42,990 bases of DNA from an uncultured Clostridia bacterium (GCA_947630065.1 CANRGE010000013.1:1-42990), one strand, 5' to 3'. Shown: positions 1 through 9,456, numbered from the stretch's first letter. Numbers and translations: made by a program. Notes: generated by a model from the letters alone, not told the origin.

Positions 1-118
1 ATTCAAGGTCTCAAAGAAGCGTAAAGATTTGTTGACGCGAAAATTTACAAAGTAAATTTTCTGTGCAATGTTATTTGTTATATAATAGGAAAGTAGAACT
101 TTCCTATTATATAACAAA
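1..118. repeat. dispersed structured repeat, copy 1
   Basis: The first 76 bases are identical to positions 36749-36824. The element holds three potential stems: a short GCGT/ACGC pair near 19-39, a 9-bp AAAATTTAC/GTAAATTTT stem at 40-60, and a long hairpin at about 74-118 with the stem ATATAATAGGAAAG. In the long hairpin the outer stem TTTGTT/AACAAA of this copy is replaced by TTTTTT/AAAAAA in copy 2, so a G-C pair became T-A and pairing is kept. It may start before the window. It lies downstream of the thymidylate kinase gene, so it could act as a 3' element or terminator; its origin is unknown. Confidence 0.85.
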
Positions 119-119
119 G

Positions 120-141
120 GGTCACAGTATTTTCCGTGACC
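120..141 (-). terminator. hairpin downstream of thymidylate kinase
   Basis: GGTCAC at 120-125 pairs with GTGACC at 136-141, 11 bases after the stop of the thymidylate kinase gene. The following T stretch on the minus strand is weak, so termination may depend on this hairpin together with the larger hairpin of the adjoining repeat. Confidence 0.45.
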
Positions 142-151
142 ATACAATTTT

Positions 152-829
152 TTATTTTTTTATATATTCTTCTATTTCTTTGTAAATTTCTTCATGTATG
201 TCATCTACAGTTCTTATAGTACCGTTTTTTATACAATTTACCTCATACCAGTCATATTCTTTTGCTACATAACATGCAGCATTGTAGCTATCTACTATAT
301 GACTTTTGTCTCTTTCGTGTATATCTTTTTGAGTAGCATGAGTAAATTTATTTTCTCTGTTTTCCATTAATTTCATAGCATAGTCTGGTGGCATATTTAG
401 AAAAAATGTTTTTGTTGGTCTTGGTAGTCCAAATATATTAAATTCAAAATCACAAAGCCAATCTAAAAATTTTTTTCTTTCTTTTTCATCTTTAATTTTT
501 CCTGCTTGATGTACCATATTAGCAGTTGTATATCTATCTGCTAATATAATACCTCCCTCATTATAAAATTCTTCAAAATACTGTTTATATGTTGCATATC
601 TATCAACAGCATAAAATGTTGATGCAACATAAGCATTAACATCTTTTGCATTTTCTCCAAATTGACCTGATAAATACATTTTTACAAGTGTTGATGATGG
701 GCTCTCGTAATTAGGAAAGCTTACTACTCTATAATTTACATTTTCTTCACTTAATCTTTCTTGTAACATTTTAAATTGTGTTTGTTTGCCACTTCCATCT
801 GTTCCGTCTATTACAAATAATTTTCCCAT
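152..829 (-). CDS. tmk: thymidylate kinase (dTMP kinase)
   Basis: A 225-residue cytosolic nucleotide kinase that converts dTMP to dTDP with ATP. The P-loop GTDGSGK is at residues 9-15, and the family DR motif appears as ADRYTTANMVHQ around residues 97-108, including the TANMVHQ stretch typical of dTMP kinases. A RENK segment fits the mobile lid. The length is slightly above the usual 205-215. An AGAGG site lies just upstream of the ATG. It is the last gene of a cpsB-glmM-membrane protein-tmk run, and a hairpin plus dispersed repeat follow its stop. The family is known; the operon grouping is inferred from spacing. Confidence 0.93.
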   Translation of the reverse strand: MGKLFVIDGTDGSGKQTQFKMLQERLSEENVNYRVVSFPNYESPSSTLVKMYLSGQFGENAKDVNAYVASTFYAVDRYATYKQYFEEFYNEGGIILADRYTTANMVHQAGKIKDEKERKKFLDWLCDFEFNIFGLPRPTKTFFLNMPPDYAMKLMENRENKFTHATQKDIHERDKSHIVDSYNAACYVAKEYDWYEVNCIKNGTIRTVDDIHEEIYKEIEEYIKK

Positions 830-877
830 ATTTAACCTCTATTTAAAATAATATATTTTTCTAGTAATATAATACTC

Positions 878-1216
878 TTATACATTTTTCCAAAAAATAT
901 CTAAACTGTTATCTACACTTTTTTTCTTTTTTGCATTTTTTTCAATTTCATCTGTCCACATATACGCTATATAAGATAATAATATAAATGCAAAGTCAAA
1001 TGCTAAACTCCATGATATTGCTGTTTTGTAAATTGCATTCTCTGGTGACAAAGTAAGTATTTGTATTGTATGCATTATTAGTAATACTAAAAATCCTATT
1101 AATGGCATAGCAGGTACATAAGCATTTTTTGCTTGTTTTCCTACATACATAAAACTCATTACTAAAAATAATGAAATTAATATGTTAAAAGTATTAGATA
1201 AATCAATAAACAACAT
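878..1216 (-). CDS. small membrane protein of unknown function
   Basis: A 112-residue protein that I do not recognise. It has about three hydrophobic segments (roughly residues 8-26, 36-54 and 67-88) and a charged, Lys-rich C-terminal tail (EIEKNAKKKK) that probably sits in the cytoplasm. A strong AAAAGGAGG site precedes the ATG, so translation is likely. It lies 15 bases after glmM and 48 bases before tmk, on the same strand, and is probably cotranscribed with them. No catalytic motif is visible and no function is proposed. Confidence 0.7.
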   Translation of the reverse strand: MLFIDLSNTFNILISLFLVMSFMYVGKQAKNAYVPAMPLIGFLVLLIMHTIQILTLSPENAIYKTAISWSLAFDFAFILLSYIAYMWTDEIEKNAKKKKSVDNSLDIFWKNV

Positions 1217-1231
1217 TTTAGTTGCCTCCTT

Positions 1232-2593
1232 TTACTTTAGTTCTTCTATTAGCTTTGCTAATTCTTCTGCTTTCTTTTGTATGTATTCTTTATTTTCACC
1301 TTCAATCATAACTCTTATTAATGGTTCTGTTCCTGAAGGTCTTATAAGTACTCTTCCATTTTCTGAAAATTCAGTTTCCAGTTTACTAATTTCCTCTTGT
1401 ATTCTTTTATTAGTTTCTAATTCTATTTTTTTACTTTCTGATACTTTAGCATTTATTAGTACTTGTGGATATATGTTAATTATTTTTGCTAATTCAGATG
1501 CCTTTTTATTTTCTTCTAACATTATTTTTATTAACATTAATGATGTTAATATTCCATCTCCTGTAGGATTATAGTCTAAGAATATAATATGTCCAGATTG
1601 TTCTCCTCCTATATTGTAACCATGTTTTAGCATTTCTTCTAAAACATATCTATCTCCTACTTTAGTTTGAACAAAATTTATTTCATTTTGTTTAGCATAT
1701 TTTTTTAATCCTAAATTGCTCATTACTGTTGCTACTATTGTATTATTTTTTAGCGTCTTATTTTTTTTCATATAATTAGATACAATTGCAAGAAAAATAT
1801 CTCCATCTATTTCATTTCCATTTTCATCAATTGTTAAGCATCTATCTCCATCACCATCATATGCTATTCCTAAATCTAATTTATTATCTTTTACAAACTG
1901 TTTTATTCCTTCTAAATGTGTAGATCCACAATTTTTATTAATATTGACCCCATCTGGTTGGTTATTTATAATTTTATAGTTAATTCCTAGCATTTTAAAT
2001 ACTTTTTCTGCAATTTTGTAGGTTGCTCCATTAGCTGTATCAATACCTACTGTGAAATTTTTATTTTTGTTTTTTTCAAAACTACTTTTAAATATTGATT
2101 CAAATAATTCTAGATATTCATCAATTAAATCTTCTCTTACTTCAGATACTCCAATCTTATCATGTGGAGCATTTAATTCAGATAATTGTTCAGACTCCAT
2201 TATTTGTTCTATTTCTTCTTCTAATGAATCATCTATTTTCATACCTTTATTGCTAAAAAATTTAATTCCATTAAATTCAAATGTATTATGTGAAGCAGAT
2301 ATAACTACACTTGCATCAGCATTTAGCTTTCTTGTAAGATATGCTACTGCTGGTGTAGGTATCACTCCTAACAATTTAACATTTGCTCCATAACTTAAAA
2401 ATCCTGCTGTAATGGCACTTTCTATTAATGTTCCTGAAATACGTGTATCTCTTCCAATTAATATAGTTGGGGTATGATCCACATTTTTAGATAATACATA
2501 TGCTCCTGCTTTTGCTACTTTATATACAAGTTCTGGTGTTAATTCTGTATTTGCAATTCTTCTAATTCCATCTGTTCCAAAATATTTTCTCAT
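1232..2593 (-). CDS. glmM: phosphoglucosamine mutase
   Basis: A 453-residue cytosolic enzyme that interconverts glucosamine-6-phosphate and glucosamine-1-phosphate, feeding UDP-GlcNAc for peptidoglycan and polysaccharide. The start MRKYFGTDGIRR, the phosphoserine loop SASHN with the nucleophile Ser at 101, the metal loop DGDGDR at 246-251 and the C-terminal phosphate-binding RPSGTEPLIRVM are all intact. The length is normal for GlmM (about 445-455). It lies 32 bases downstream of the CpsB-type phosphatase gene in the same transcription unit, which ties precursor supply to the polysaccharide locus. A GAAGGGAAG-type ribosome site precedes the ATG. Confidence 0.96.
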   Translation of the reverse strand: MRKYFGTDGIRRIANTELTPELVYKVAKAGAYVLSKNVDHTPTILIGRDTRISGTLIESAITAGFLSYGANVKLLGVIPTPAVAYLTRKLNADASVVISASHNTFEFNGIKFFSNKGMKIDDSLEEEIEQIMESEQLSELNAPHDKIGVSEVREDLIDEYLELFESIFKSSFEKNKNKNFTVGIDTANGATYKIAEKVFKMLGINYKIINNQPDGVNINKNCGSTHLEGIKQFVKDNKLDLGIAYDGDGDRCLTIDENGNEIDGDIFLAIVSNYMKKNKTLKNNTIVATVMSNLGLKKYAKQNEINFVQTKVGDRYVLEEMLKHGYNIGGEQSGHIIFLDYNPTGDGILTSLMLIKIMLEENKKASELAKIINIYPQVLINAKVSESKKIELETNKRIQEEISKLETEFSENGRVLIRPSGTEPLIRVMIEGENKEYIQKKAEELAKLIEELK

Positions 2594-2625
2594 AAAATCT
2601 TCCCTTCTGTTTGTTTTGTTAATTT

Positions 2626-3381
2626 TTAAAAGAATAAACCTGATTTAATATGTGTAACTTCTTCGATAGCAAATTCTTCATTTCTTATTATATATGATGG
2701 ATTTACTGTTGTTATTCTATTTGTTTTTTCTGTTCCTATGCATTTTTCTATTTGTTTCACTGCTTTTGGTATATCTGCATATCTTTCTGGTCTATGTGCA
2801 TCACTACCTAAAAAATGCACCATATTAGCTTTTAACATTTTTTTAATTGTTTTTTGTGCTTCTTTACCATAATCTCCTAATATACTTGTATAATTGCTTT
2901 GTATAAGTATTCCTTTTTCTATCCAGTTAACTAAAGTATTTGGATTTTGTTGTATATAACTATATCTTTCTGGATGTGCTATAATTGGTATATATCCTGC
3001 TGATTTTAATTCATAAACACACTGAAATAAATATATTACATTTGTATTCATTGGTAATTCAAATAATACATATCTACTATCTGCCAAAGTTGAAGCTTTA
3101 TGAGTTTGTATTAATTCTGGTATGTTTAATGTTACATAAATTTCATTTCCCATATAAATATTCAAATTAATATTATTTTCTTTTTTATATTCTAATAAAT
3201 CTTCTATGATTTCTTTTCTTTGTGCAACATCTGAATTATAACTTTCTTCTATATAATGTGATGTGGCAATTATTCCTGAAAATCCAGCTTGTTGTGCTTC
3301 GCAAAGCATTAAATATGATTCCTCATAGCTTGTTGAACCATCATCTATTAACGGTATAATATGTGTATGTATATCTATCAC
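2626..3381 (-). CDS. cpsB: CpsB/CapC-family protein-tyrosine phosphatase (PHP domain)
   Basis: A 251-residue PHP-superfamily metallo-phosphatase. Metal ligands fit the family pattern: HTHIIP at residues 5-10, DDG at 13-15, ATSHY at 39-43, AHPERY at 135-140 and GSDAHR at 192-197. Members remove phosphate from the tyrosine cluster of CpsD-type kinases and so set chain length and export of capsule. The matching kinase and Wzz genes are in this window but about 34 kb away (36939-38389), at the other end of the locus. A good promoter (TTGCAA, 17 bp, TATAAT) lies 36-64 bases upstream, and glmM follows. YwqE-like is an equivalent name. Confidence 0.9.
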   Translation of the reverse strand: MIDIHTHIIPLIDDGSTSYEESYLMLCEAQQAGFSGIIATSHYIEESYNSDVAQRKEIIEDLLEYKKENNINLNIYMGNEIYVTLNIPELIQTHKASTLADSRYVLFELPMNTNVIYLFQCVYELKSAGYIPIIAHPERYSYIQQNPNTLVNWIEKGILIQSNYTSILGDYGKEAQKTIKKMLKANMVHFLGSDAHRPERYADIPKAVKQIEKCIGTEKTNRITTVNPSYIIRNEEFAIEEVTHIKSGLFF

Positions 3382-3416
3382 TTTTATTTACTCTCTTTCT
3401 TTCTAAAATATAACCT

Positions 3417-3445
3417 ATTATATCTATTTTTTTTATTATTTGCAA
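3417..3445 (-). promoter_or_regulatory. sigma-A-type promoter for the cpsB-glmM-tmk unit
   Basis: On the minus strand, -35 TTGCAA (3440-3445), a 17-bp spacer and a perfect -10 TATAAT (3417-3422) lie directly upstream of cpsB. The promoter lies just after the terminator of the main polysaccharide operon, so this unit starts afresh. Confidence 0.75.
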
Positions 3446-3504
3446 TATTTTGACTAAATAAAATTACTATTTTTTATAATTTTGTTTAATAATTTCATTA
3501 AATA

Positions 3505-3533
3505 GAAAAAAAGCATAAAATATGCTTTTTTCT
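3505..3533 (-). terminator. intrinsic terminator of the main polysaccharide operon
   Basis: AAAAAAGCATA pairs with TATGCTTTTTT around an AAA/TTT loop, overlapping the stop of the DHHW gene and followed on the minus strand by a T run. It closes the long operon that begins near 26430. Confidence 0.8.
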
Positions 3534-4851
3534 ATTGATAGTTCCACATTTCTTCTATCGATATACATCCTGGATACAATAATGTTATTACCACATCTGG
3601 TTTATATTCTTCTATATAAGCTTTTATGCTACCATCGAAAACTCTTAAATCTATTTTTGAAACATATTCCACTCCTAGTGATATATATGGTATTACAACA
3701 TGTGCAAAAGAATCATTTATAAATAATATTTTCTTTCCATCCTTGTTATTTTCATTATGTATTTCAACTAACGGTCTATTTTCATGTAGATATATTGCAT
3801 AGTGAATTGAATTATATGGATTTATAAATTTCATTTTTTCCTTATTCAATAATGTATCTTCAAACAATCCTGTTTTACTAAATTTTTTGTCTGGAATATT
3901 TACATTAAAATTTGTTTTATATTTTGGTGTTATTATAGATATATCTTCAAGTTTAGCATTTGCTAGTGTTACATTTCTACCATCTGAACCTAGAAATGTA
4001 TGTAAAACTTGTTTATTATAATTATCCATATTACATATCAAATCTTTGTCTATATTAAAATTATAATCTTTATTTAATTTATCTATAATTTCTCCTGTTG
4101 CCCAAATTCCAGTTTCCGGTTTCCAATGATGATCCGTTTTAAAAAACATATCTAAGTAATTCCATCCAGTTGCAGTTATTTGTTCTCTTAAATCTAAATA
4201 ATCAATTTTTTCTTTTAATTTATTTAATAGTTCATCTACATTATCATTAACACTATTTTTATAAATTTTTGATATATAATTATTATTTTTTTCTATTTTA
4301 TGCGGAGCTTGTACATATATATATCCTATATTTTTTTGACTAAGTTCTTGTGCAAATTCTTCAATTTGCTTTGCTTTCTTGTCTATATTATATTGAGCAT
4401 TAGGTTGTAACTCTAATTTACAAAAATAGTCCCCCACTTGTATTCTTGAGTCTACATCATTATTATTCTTTAATGTATATGCAATTGTTTTATCATAAAA
4501 ATATGATATTTCTATGAATTTTTCATATCCTAATATTCCCTCTGCTGTTTTATTTTCTATTTTTTCTTTTATAAGATTAAACTTCTCATTAATTTTTTGA
4601 AATACATTTTTCTTATTTGCTATTTGATTATTGGCATCATCTATTGGATATTTCTCTTTCCAATTTATTTCTATTATATCATTCGGACTCTCATAAGTTG
4701 TATGAATTGACAAAATTCTAATTATATCATTTTTTATATTCAATTTATATAGTATACTTGCACTTGTACACAGAATTACTAATATTAACATTATAATTAA
4801 AATAATAATAACTATTAATGAGCCTATCTTTTTTATATTGTTTTCCTTCAT
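3532..4851 (-). CDS. DHHW/AlgX-AlgJ-like O-acyltransferase partner
   Basis: A 439-residue protein with one N-terminal membrane anchor (about residues 11-33) and a large outside domain. The signature DHHW is at 240-243 in FFKTDHHWKPETGIWATGE, and the likely nucleophile Ser381 is in the NDSFAH motif, as in alginate-acetylation AlgJ/AlgX relatives and the Firmicutes DHHW family. Its ribosome site AGGAGG overlaps the stop of the MBOAT gene 9 bases upstream, so the two are translationally linked. In the family the MBOAT passes an acyl group across the membrane and the SGNH/DHHW partner transfers it to sugar hydroxyls. Which acyl group and which sugar are unknown. It is the last gene of the operon. 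Confidence 0.85.
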   Translation of the reverse strand: MKENNIKKIGSLIVIIILIIMLILVILCTSASILYKLNIKNDIIRILSIHTTYESPNDIIEINWKEKYPIDDANNQIANKKNVFQKINEKFNLIKEKIENKTAEGILGYEKFIEISYFYDKTIAYTLKNNNDVDSRIQVGDYFCKLELQPNAQYNIDKKAKQIEEFAQELSQKNIGYIYVQAPHKIEKNNNYISKIYKNSVNDNVDELLNKLKEKIDYLDLREQITATGWNYLDMFFKTDHHWKPETGIWATGEIIDKLNKDYNFNIDKDLICNMDNYNKQVLHTFLGSDGRNVTLANAKLEDISIITPKYKTNFNVNIPDKKFSKTGLFEDTLLNKEKMKFINPYNSIHYAIYLHENRPLVEIHNENNKDGKKILFINDSFAHVVIPYISLGVEYVSKIDLRVFDGSIKAYIEEYKPDVVITLLYPGCISIEEMWNYQ

Positions 4852-4860
4852 TTCTCCCTC

Positions 4861-6258
4861 CTAAAAATTAAAATATATAAATGGATTATATGTTGCTCTC
4901 ATACACACTAATATTGACATAATAAAAATAATTAACATAAATATTACTTCAAATATTTCTTTTATATTTTTATTAATTTTTACTTTTTCATTAATAAATT
5001 TCCCTATTGGTAAAGATACAACTATTCCTAATAATATTGATATTCCAGACATCTTTATATAATCAATTGCAAGCTCATCTACCATTCCATTAGCACCTAT
5101 TCCAAACATATATCCTAAATATCTACCTAACACACTCATATCATTAGCTCTAAATATCACCCATCCAATTATTACAAAAAATAATGTATATATATGCGAA
5201 AAAACTCCCATTTTTTCTATTATCTTCGTTTTCTTTTCTATAATTAATAATATAAAATAATATATTCCCCATATAATAAATGTCCAATTTGCTCCATGCC
5301 ACATTCCTGTTAAAAACCATACTACAAATAAATTAAATATATGTCTTTTGCTACTTACTCTATTTCCTCCTAATGGTATATATACATAATCTCTAAACCA
5401 TGTACTTAATGATATATGCCATCTTCTCCAAAAATTAGTAATTGAATTTGCTATATATGGATAATTAAAATTCTCTTCAAAATGAAATCCAAACATCCTT
5501 CCTAATCCAATTGCCATATCTGAATATCCTGAAAAGTCAAAATATATTTGTAATGTATATGCTATCGCTCCTATCCATGCTGTTGCTACAGATAATTCTC
5601 CCCAAGTCATATTTACATATATATTATCTGTAATTAATCCTACATAATTTGATATTAATACTTTCTTTCCTAATCCATATACAAACCTATAAATTCCACT
5701 ACAAAACTCATTAAAATTCTCTTTTCTATTTTCTATTTCATTTGCAACGGTTTGGTATCTTACTATAGGTCCTGCTATTAATTGTGGAAATAATGATATA
5801 TATAACCCTACATATAAAATATTTTTTTGAACTTCTGCTTTTCCATAATATACATCTAAAACATATGACAACATTTGGAAAGTAAAAAATGATATTCCTA
5901 TTGGTAATGCTATATTTAATGTTATTGAATCATTTTTTAACAACCAACCTATGTTATTTACAAAGAATGATAAATATTTATATATAAATAACAGTCCTAT
6001 ATTATATATGACAGCAATTACAAGATATATTTTTTTATTTTTATTATTTTTTGATATTTTTAATGCTAAAAACCAATTTATTATAATTGATAAAATCATT
6101 ATAAATACAAATTGTGGTTCTCCCCATGCATAAAAGAATAAGCTAACTAATAGCAAAAATACATTTTTAAATTTTCTACTTTTAAATATTGGATTATAAT
6201 ATATTAATATTGTTAAAGGTAAAAATAGAAATAAAAATACTGTAGATGAAAATACCAT
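4861..6258 (-). CDS. MBOAT-family O-acyltransferase (AlgI/DltB-like)
   Basis: A 465-residue polytopic membrane protein with about ten or more hydrophobic segments. The MBOAT core motifs are intact: IYFDFSGYSDMAIGLG near 238-253, FWRRWHISLSTWFRDY at 276-291 and the catalytic His321 in GMWHGANWTF. The length is normal for AlgI-type members. It should move an acyl group, usually acetyl, from a cytoplasmic donor to the outside for polysaccharide O-acylation. The DHHW partner follows directly. It has a clear AAAAGGAG site, but an intrinsic terminator and a short (AC)n-containing ORF lie between it and the upstream genes, so its expression may depend on readthrough. Confidence 0.92.
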   Translation of the reverse strand: MVFSSTVFLFLFLPLTILIYYNPIFKSRKFKNVFLLLVSLFFYAWGEPQFVFIMILSIIINWFLALKISKNNKNKKIYLVIAVIYNIGLLFIYKYLSFFVNNIGWLLKNDSITLNIALPIGISFFTFQMLSYVLDVYYGKAEVQKNILYVGLYISLFPQLIAGPIVRYQTVANEIENRKENFNEFCSGIYRFVYGLGKKVLISNYVGLITDNIYVNMTWGELSVATAWIGAIAYTLQIYFDFSGYSDMAIGLGRMFGFHFEENFNYPYIANSITNFWRRWHISLSTWFRDYVYIPLGGNRVSSKRHIFNLFVVWFLTGMWHGANWTFIIWGIYYFILLIIEKKTKIIEKMGVFSHIYTLFFVIIGWVIFRANDMSVLGRYLGYMFGIGANGMVDELAIDYIKMSGISILLGIVVSLPIGKFINEKVKINKNIKEIFEVIFMLIIFIMSILVCMRATYNPFIYFNF

Positions 6259-6300
6259 TTTTTACAACTCCTTTTACTATGATTTTTTATAAATAAAAAA

Positions 6301-6355
6301 TACAGTTTCAATCTATTTATTTTTGTATACACAAAATAAATAGATTAAAACTGTA
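6301..6355 (-). terminator. conserved hairpin terminator in front of the MBOAT/DHHW pair
   Basis: A stem of about 24 bp (arms 6301-6326 and 6331-6355, loop ATAC) is followed on the minus strand by TATTTTTTATTT. A closely related hairpin stands at 11283-11331. The stem tips and bases differ between the two copies in matching ways, so pairing is conserved. In the minus-strand RNA one apparent mismatch becomes a U-G pair. It lies inside an operon, between a short leader-like ORF and the MBOAT gene. Confidence 0.75.
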
Positions 6356-6363
6356 TCTAAAAT

Positions 6364-6453
<90 letters not shown>

Positions 6454-6507
6454 TTTATTTTTCCTCCTATATAAAATAGTCAATTTAACTAATATTATAA
6501 ATTTATA

Positions 6508-7542
6508 TTATTTTTCGTAATTATATTCCGTTAACAATTCATCAAAATTATTACCCGTCATTCTTTTATAATCTAATTTAAATCTTTCATATTCACTATC
6601 CCATGAAGAATATTTACTGTCACCTATGTGGTTTGGTAAATTATAATTTTCTTTTAGATATTTAGAAAAGTATAGAGTGTATTTAGTTGCTCCATATACA
6701 TTTAGATGTGCACTATCACGAAAGTCATTATTGTAATCAGCTTCAAATTCTTGTATTGTATTAATATTAATAATTTTTAAATTATTTTCTTCTATTATTT
6801 TTATTGCTTCATTTAATCTTTTACGTACTGTTTCTTCGAATTGCCTAATTGGAATTACAAATAATACATTAACATTATTTGACTTCACATAATTAATAAA
6901 ATCATATAATATCTTTCTTTGTTCCTCTGGTAAATTTTCTATTTCTTGTGACCAAGCTTCTGGCTCAATTATTTTTATATCTTTTGAGCATGTATATCCT
7001 TTATAAAATCCTTCATTTCCGAAAATATTGCCTTCATAAATACTCTTATACTTATTATGATATAAAAGAAAACTAAAATAATAATTAATATATTCCTTTT
7101 TACTTATATCTTTTTTATAGCTTAAAGCTTCATTTATTGCATCTATCCTATTTTTGGAAAATTTTAGTGCATCCGTAGTTTTTCTAATAGTTTCTGTAGT
7201 TATAGTATCAAGATCTTCTGCAAAACAAGCCATATCTATAATATACAAAGAAGGATTTTGGCTTTTTTTTATTTCTTCTATACAATATTTTCTAAAATAG
7301 AATGGTTGTCCACTAGATGCAAAAATTCCAGTTGTATATCCATATAAATTATATGCTAGTGTACTATTAAAATGTTCTCTAGTATTACTTCCTCCTATAT
7401 ATGCAACATCTATAGTTTTTCTTGGCTCTTTATAAAAGAAGTAAATATCATTTTGGTCTAACCATAGTACATGAAAAACTATTTTTAATAGAATAATAAG
7501 AATAATTATAAATATTAATGCTTTAATCAAATTGTTTTTCAT
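6508..7542 (-). CDS. SGNH-hydrolase-like acyltransferase, membrane anchored
   Basis: A 344-residue protein with an N-terminal membrane anchor (about residues 8-28) and an outside SGNH-type domain. The nucleophile motif is YIGGSNTREHF with Ser52, and the C-terminal catalytic pair is in RDSAHLNVYGA with Asp276 and His279. Proteins of this kind (DltD/AlgJ-like) work with an MBOAT to acylate cell-surface polymers. It follows the frameshifted MBOAT gene with its AAGGAGG site overlapping that stop, so it was probably the partner of that MBOAT. If the MBOAT is really inactive, this protein may be without a donor, unless it works with the MBOAT downstream. Confidence 0.8.
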   Translation of the reverse strand: MKNNLIKALIFIIILIILLKIVFHVLWLDQNDIYFFYKEPRKTIDVAYIGGSNTREHFNSTLAYNLYGYTTGIFASSGQPFYFRKYCIEEIKKSQNPSLYIIDMACFAEDLDTITTETIRKTTDALKFSKNRIDAINEALSYKKDISKKEYINYYFSFLLYHNKYKSIYEGNIFGNEGFYKGYTCSKDIKIIEPEAWSQEIENLPEEQRKILYDFINYVKSNNVNVLFVIPIRQFEETVRKRLNEAIKIIEENNLKIININTIQEFEADYNNDFRDSAHLNVYGATKYTLYFSKYLKENYNLPNHIGDSKYSSWDSEYERFKLDYKRMTGNNFDELLTEYNYEK

Positions 7543-7554
7543 TTTTGTTCCTCC

Positions 7555-9097
7555 TTAAAATCGTCGGTAAATAAATGCGGTTGCATCATAGCCTTCTCCA
7601 TAACATCCAAATATTATTACTGCAAATATTAGTATATATAATACTGTCCAACGAAATACTATATTTTGTTTAAATAGTTTTTCTCTAACATCGCCTTTTC
7701 GTGCTAATAATTGTACTACAAACAATACAATTAGAGACACAACTAAAATTACAAAATCACATGTATCTAAGCCAATAATATTTAGCATTCTTAATAATAA
7801 ATTATCATTAAAACAAATTTGAAAATCTATAGTAAACATATTCTTTATAATTGCTAAAGCATGTTCAATACTGGATGCTCTAAAGAAAATCATTGAAAAT
7901 GAAAATAATAAATATGTTCTTATTACTTGATATAACTTATAGCTAAAAACTTCTGTATTTATTCCTAACTTATTATTTATTTTTTTAGAAATTGGTCCGA
8001 AGTATATCTTCTAAAAACATAAATAAAAATTGCAATAGACCTGAACCTATAATAAAGGTATATGCCCCTCCATGCCATGCACCAATAATTATCCACATAA
8101 TTAACATAGAAAGATACATAGGAACTTTTTTAGCTACCTTTTTGCCAAATTTCTCTTTGCATTCTTTTGCTAAGTCTTGCATTTCATCTGATTTTAGTAA
8201 TGGATAAAAAATATAATCTTTTAGCCAAGCGCCTAACGTTATATGCCAATTTCTCCATAGCTCTGTAATAGTTCTTGAAAAAAATGGAAGATTAAAATTT
8301 TCTGGTAGTTTTATCCCTATAATTTCTGATATTCCCATAATTATATCAATAGAACCCGAAAAATTAGTATATAATTGCATTGTAAATGCCAAAACAGCAC
8401 CAATAATAAATACAAATGTAAATGTATACACATTTGCATAAACTGCATCTACAAATATTCCTAATCTCTGAGAAATTACTAATATTTTAAATACTCCCCA
8501 TAAAATTCTAACTAGACCTCTACATAGAGTATTATAATTAAGTTTATGACCTTCATATAGTTCTTTTCCTACACTATCATAACGAATAAATGGTCCAGAT
8601 GTTAATATTGGAAAATATGACATAAACAAAGCACATTTAAATATGTTCTTTTCTGGCTTACAAGTTCCTCTATAAATATCTACTAAATAGCCTATCATTA
8701 TTAATGAATAGTAGCTAATACCTATAAGTGAATTTCTTTGTACAAATTCAAACTGATATTCTATATGTAATAAAGTATTTATATTATTAGCTGTTTCTAA
8801 AAATAAGTTCGTATATTTTAAGTAAATTAATTGTCCTAAAATAATTATAATACCTAAAATTAAAAATTTCTTTCCTTGCTTTGTATTACTATGACCTTCT
8901 ATTTTCCTACCTAATATATAACTTGGAATAAGAACTATTAATGCTTGTATTATAGTATTAATATGCAAATTATCATAAAATAAAAATATAACACTAGAAA
9001 TTAATAAAATAATCCATTGAAATTTTTTAGGTGTTATAAAATAAATACATATTGTTATAATTACAAAACCTAAAAACAATAGCGAAGTTAAATTCAT
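7555..9097 (-). pseudogene. MBOAT-family O-acyltransferase, frameshifted
   Basis: Two ORFs (9097-7985 and 7893-7555) are the two parts of one MBOAT gene. The first part ends LEDILRTNF and carries the family motifs TELWRNWHITLGAWLKDY and GAWHGGAYTF with the catalytic His. After LEDILR the other frame continues PISKKINNKLGINTEVFSYK and runs without a stop into FFRASSIEHAL and the usual MBOAT C-terminus (CYGEGYDATAFIYRRF). Removing one base near 7996 (CGGACC to CGGCC) gives a 513-residue protein of normal length. The site is not a homopolymer, so a mutation or an assembly error is more likely than programmed slippage. It belongs with the ACP and FkbH-like genes upstream and the SGNH gene downstream. 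Confidence 0.85.
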
Positions 9098-9187
9098 CTA
9101 GTTCACTCCCCTCTCTTGCAATAGCTCTGTATCTTCAATATTATTTGTAGCTATTCTATATGATGAATTTCCATTTTTATCTTCTAT
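9098..9187 (-). pseudogene. remnant of a second FkbH-like C-terminus
   Basis: The 113 bases between the ACP stop and the MBOAT start contain an open stretch that reads IEDKNGNSSYRIATNNIEDT and nine more residues before a TAG that abuts the MBOAT ATG. IEDKNGNSSYRI resembles the last part of the intact FkbH-like protein in this operon (CDEDGNKTYKLDI). No start codon with a ribosome site precedes it. It looks like the tail of another fkbH copy that once lay directly before the MBOAT gene, left as a scar. The MBOAT ribosome site (AGAGGGGAG) sits in it. Confidence 0.5.
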
Positions 9188-9210
9188 CTATTTTTTTATT
9201 TTTATTCAAA

Positions 9211-9453
9211 TTATCCAATTCTTGATATAATAATATCAACCATTTCTCCAACATTTTTCATTGTTGTTACTTCATGCATATTGAATTTCATTCCAAATTC
9301 TTGTTCAATTGCTACAATTAAATTAATATGTTCTAAACTATCCCAATCTTCAATATCGTTTGAAGTTGTTTCTTCATTTACCATAATACTTTTATCATCA
9401 AATATATCTCTAAAAACTTTATTTAATCTTTCAAATACTTCTTCTCTACTCAT
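9211..9453 (-). CDS. acyl carrier protein
   Basis: An 80-residue acyl carrier protein of normal length. The phosphopantetheine site is Ser39 in the DWDSLEHINLIVAIEQEF motif. It begins 3 bases after the FkbH-like gene, with its GTGGAG site inside that gene's end, so the two are made together. The pairing with an FkbH-like protein and an MBOAT suggests that it carries the acyl unit made by FkbH to the membrane acyltransferase rather than serving general fatty-acid synthesis. The identity of the acyl group is inferred, not seen. Confidence 0.92.
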   Translation of the reverse strand: MSREEVFERLNKVFRDIFDDKSIMVNEETTSNDIEDWDSLEHINLIVAIEQEFGMKFNMHEVTTMKNVGEMVDIIISRIG

Positions 9454-9456
9454 TTT

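Noticed and set aside
7990..8000. Programmed ribosomal frameshift in the MBOAT gene
   Set aside because: The junction CGGACC is not a slippery sequence and no stimulating structure is evident.
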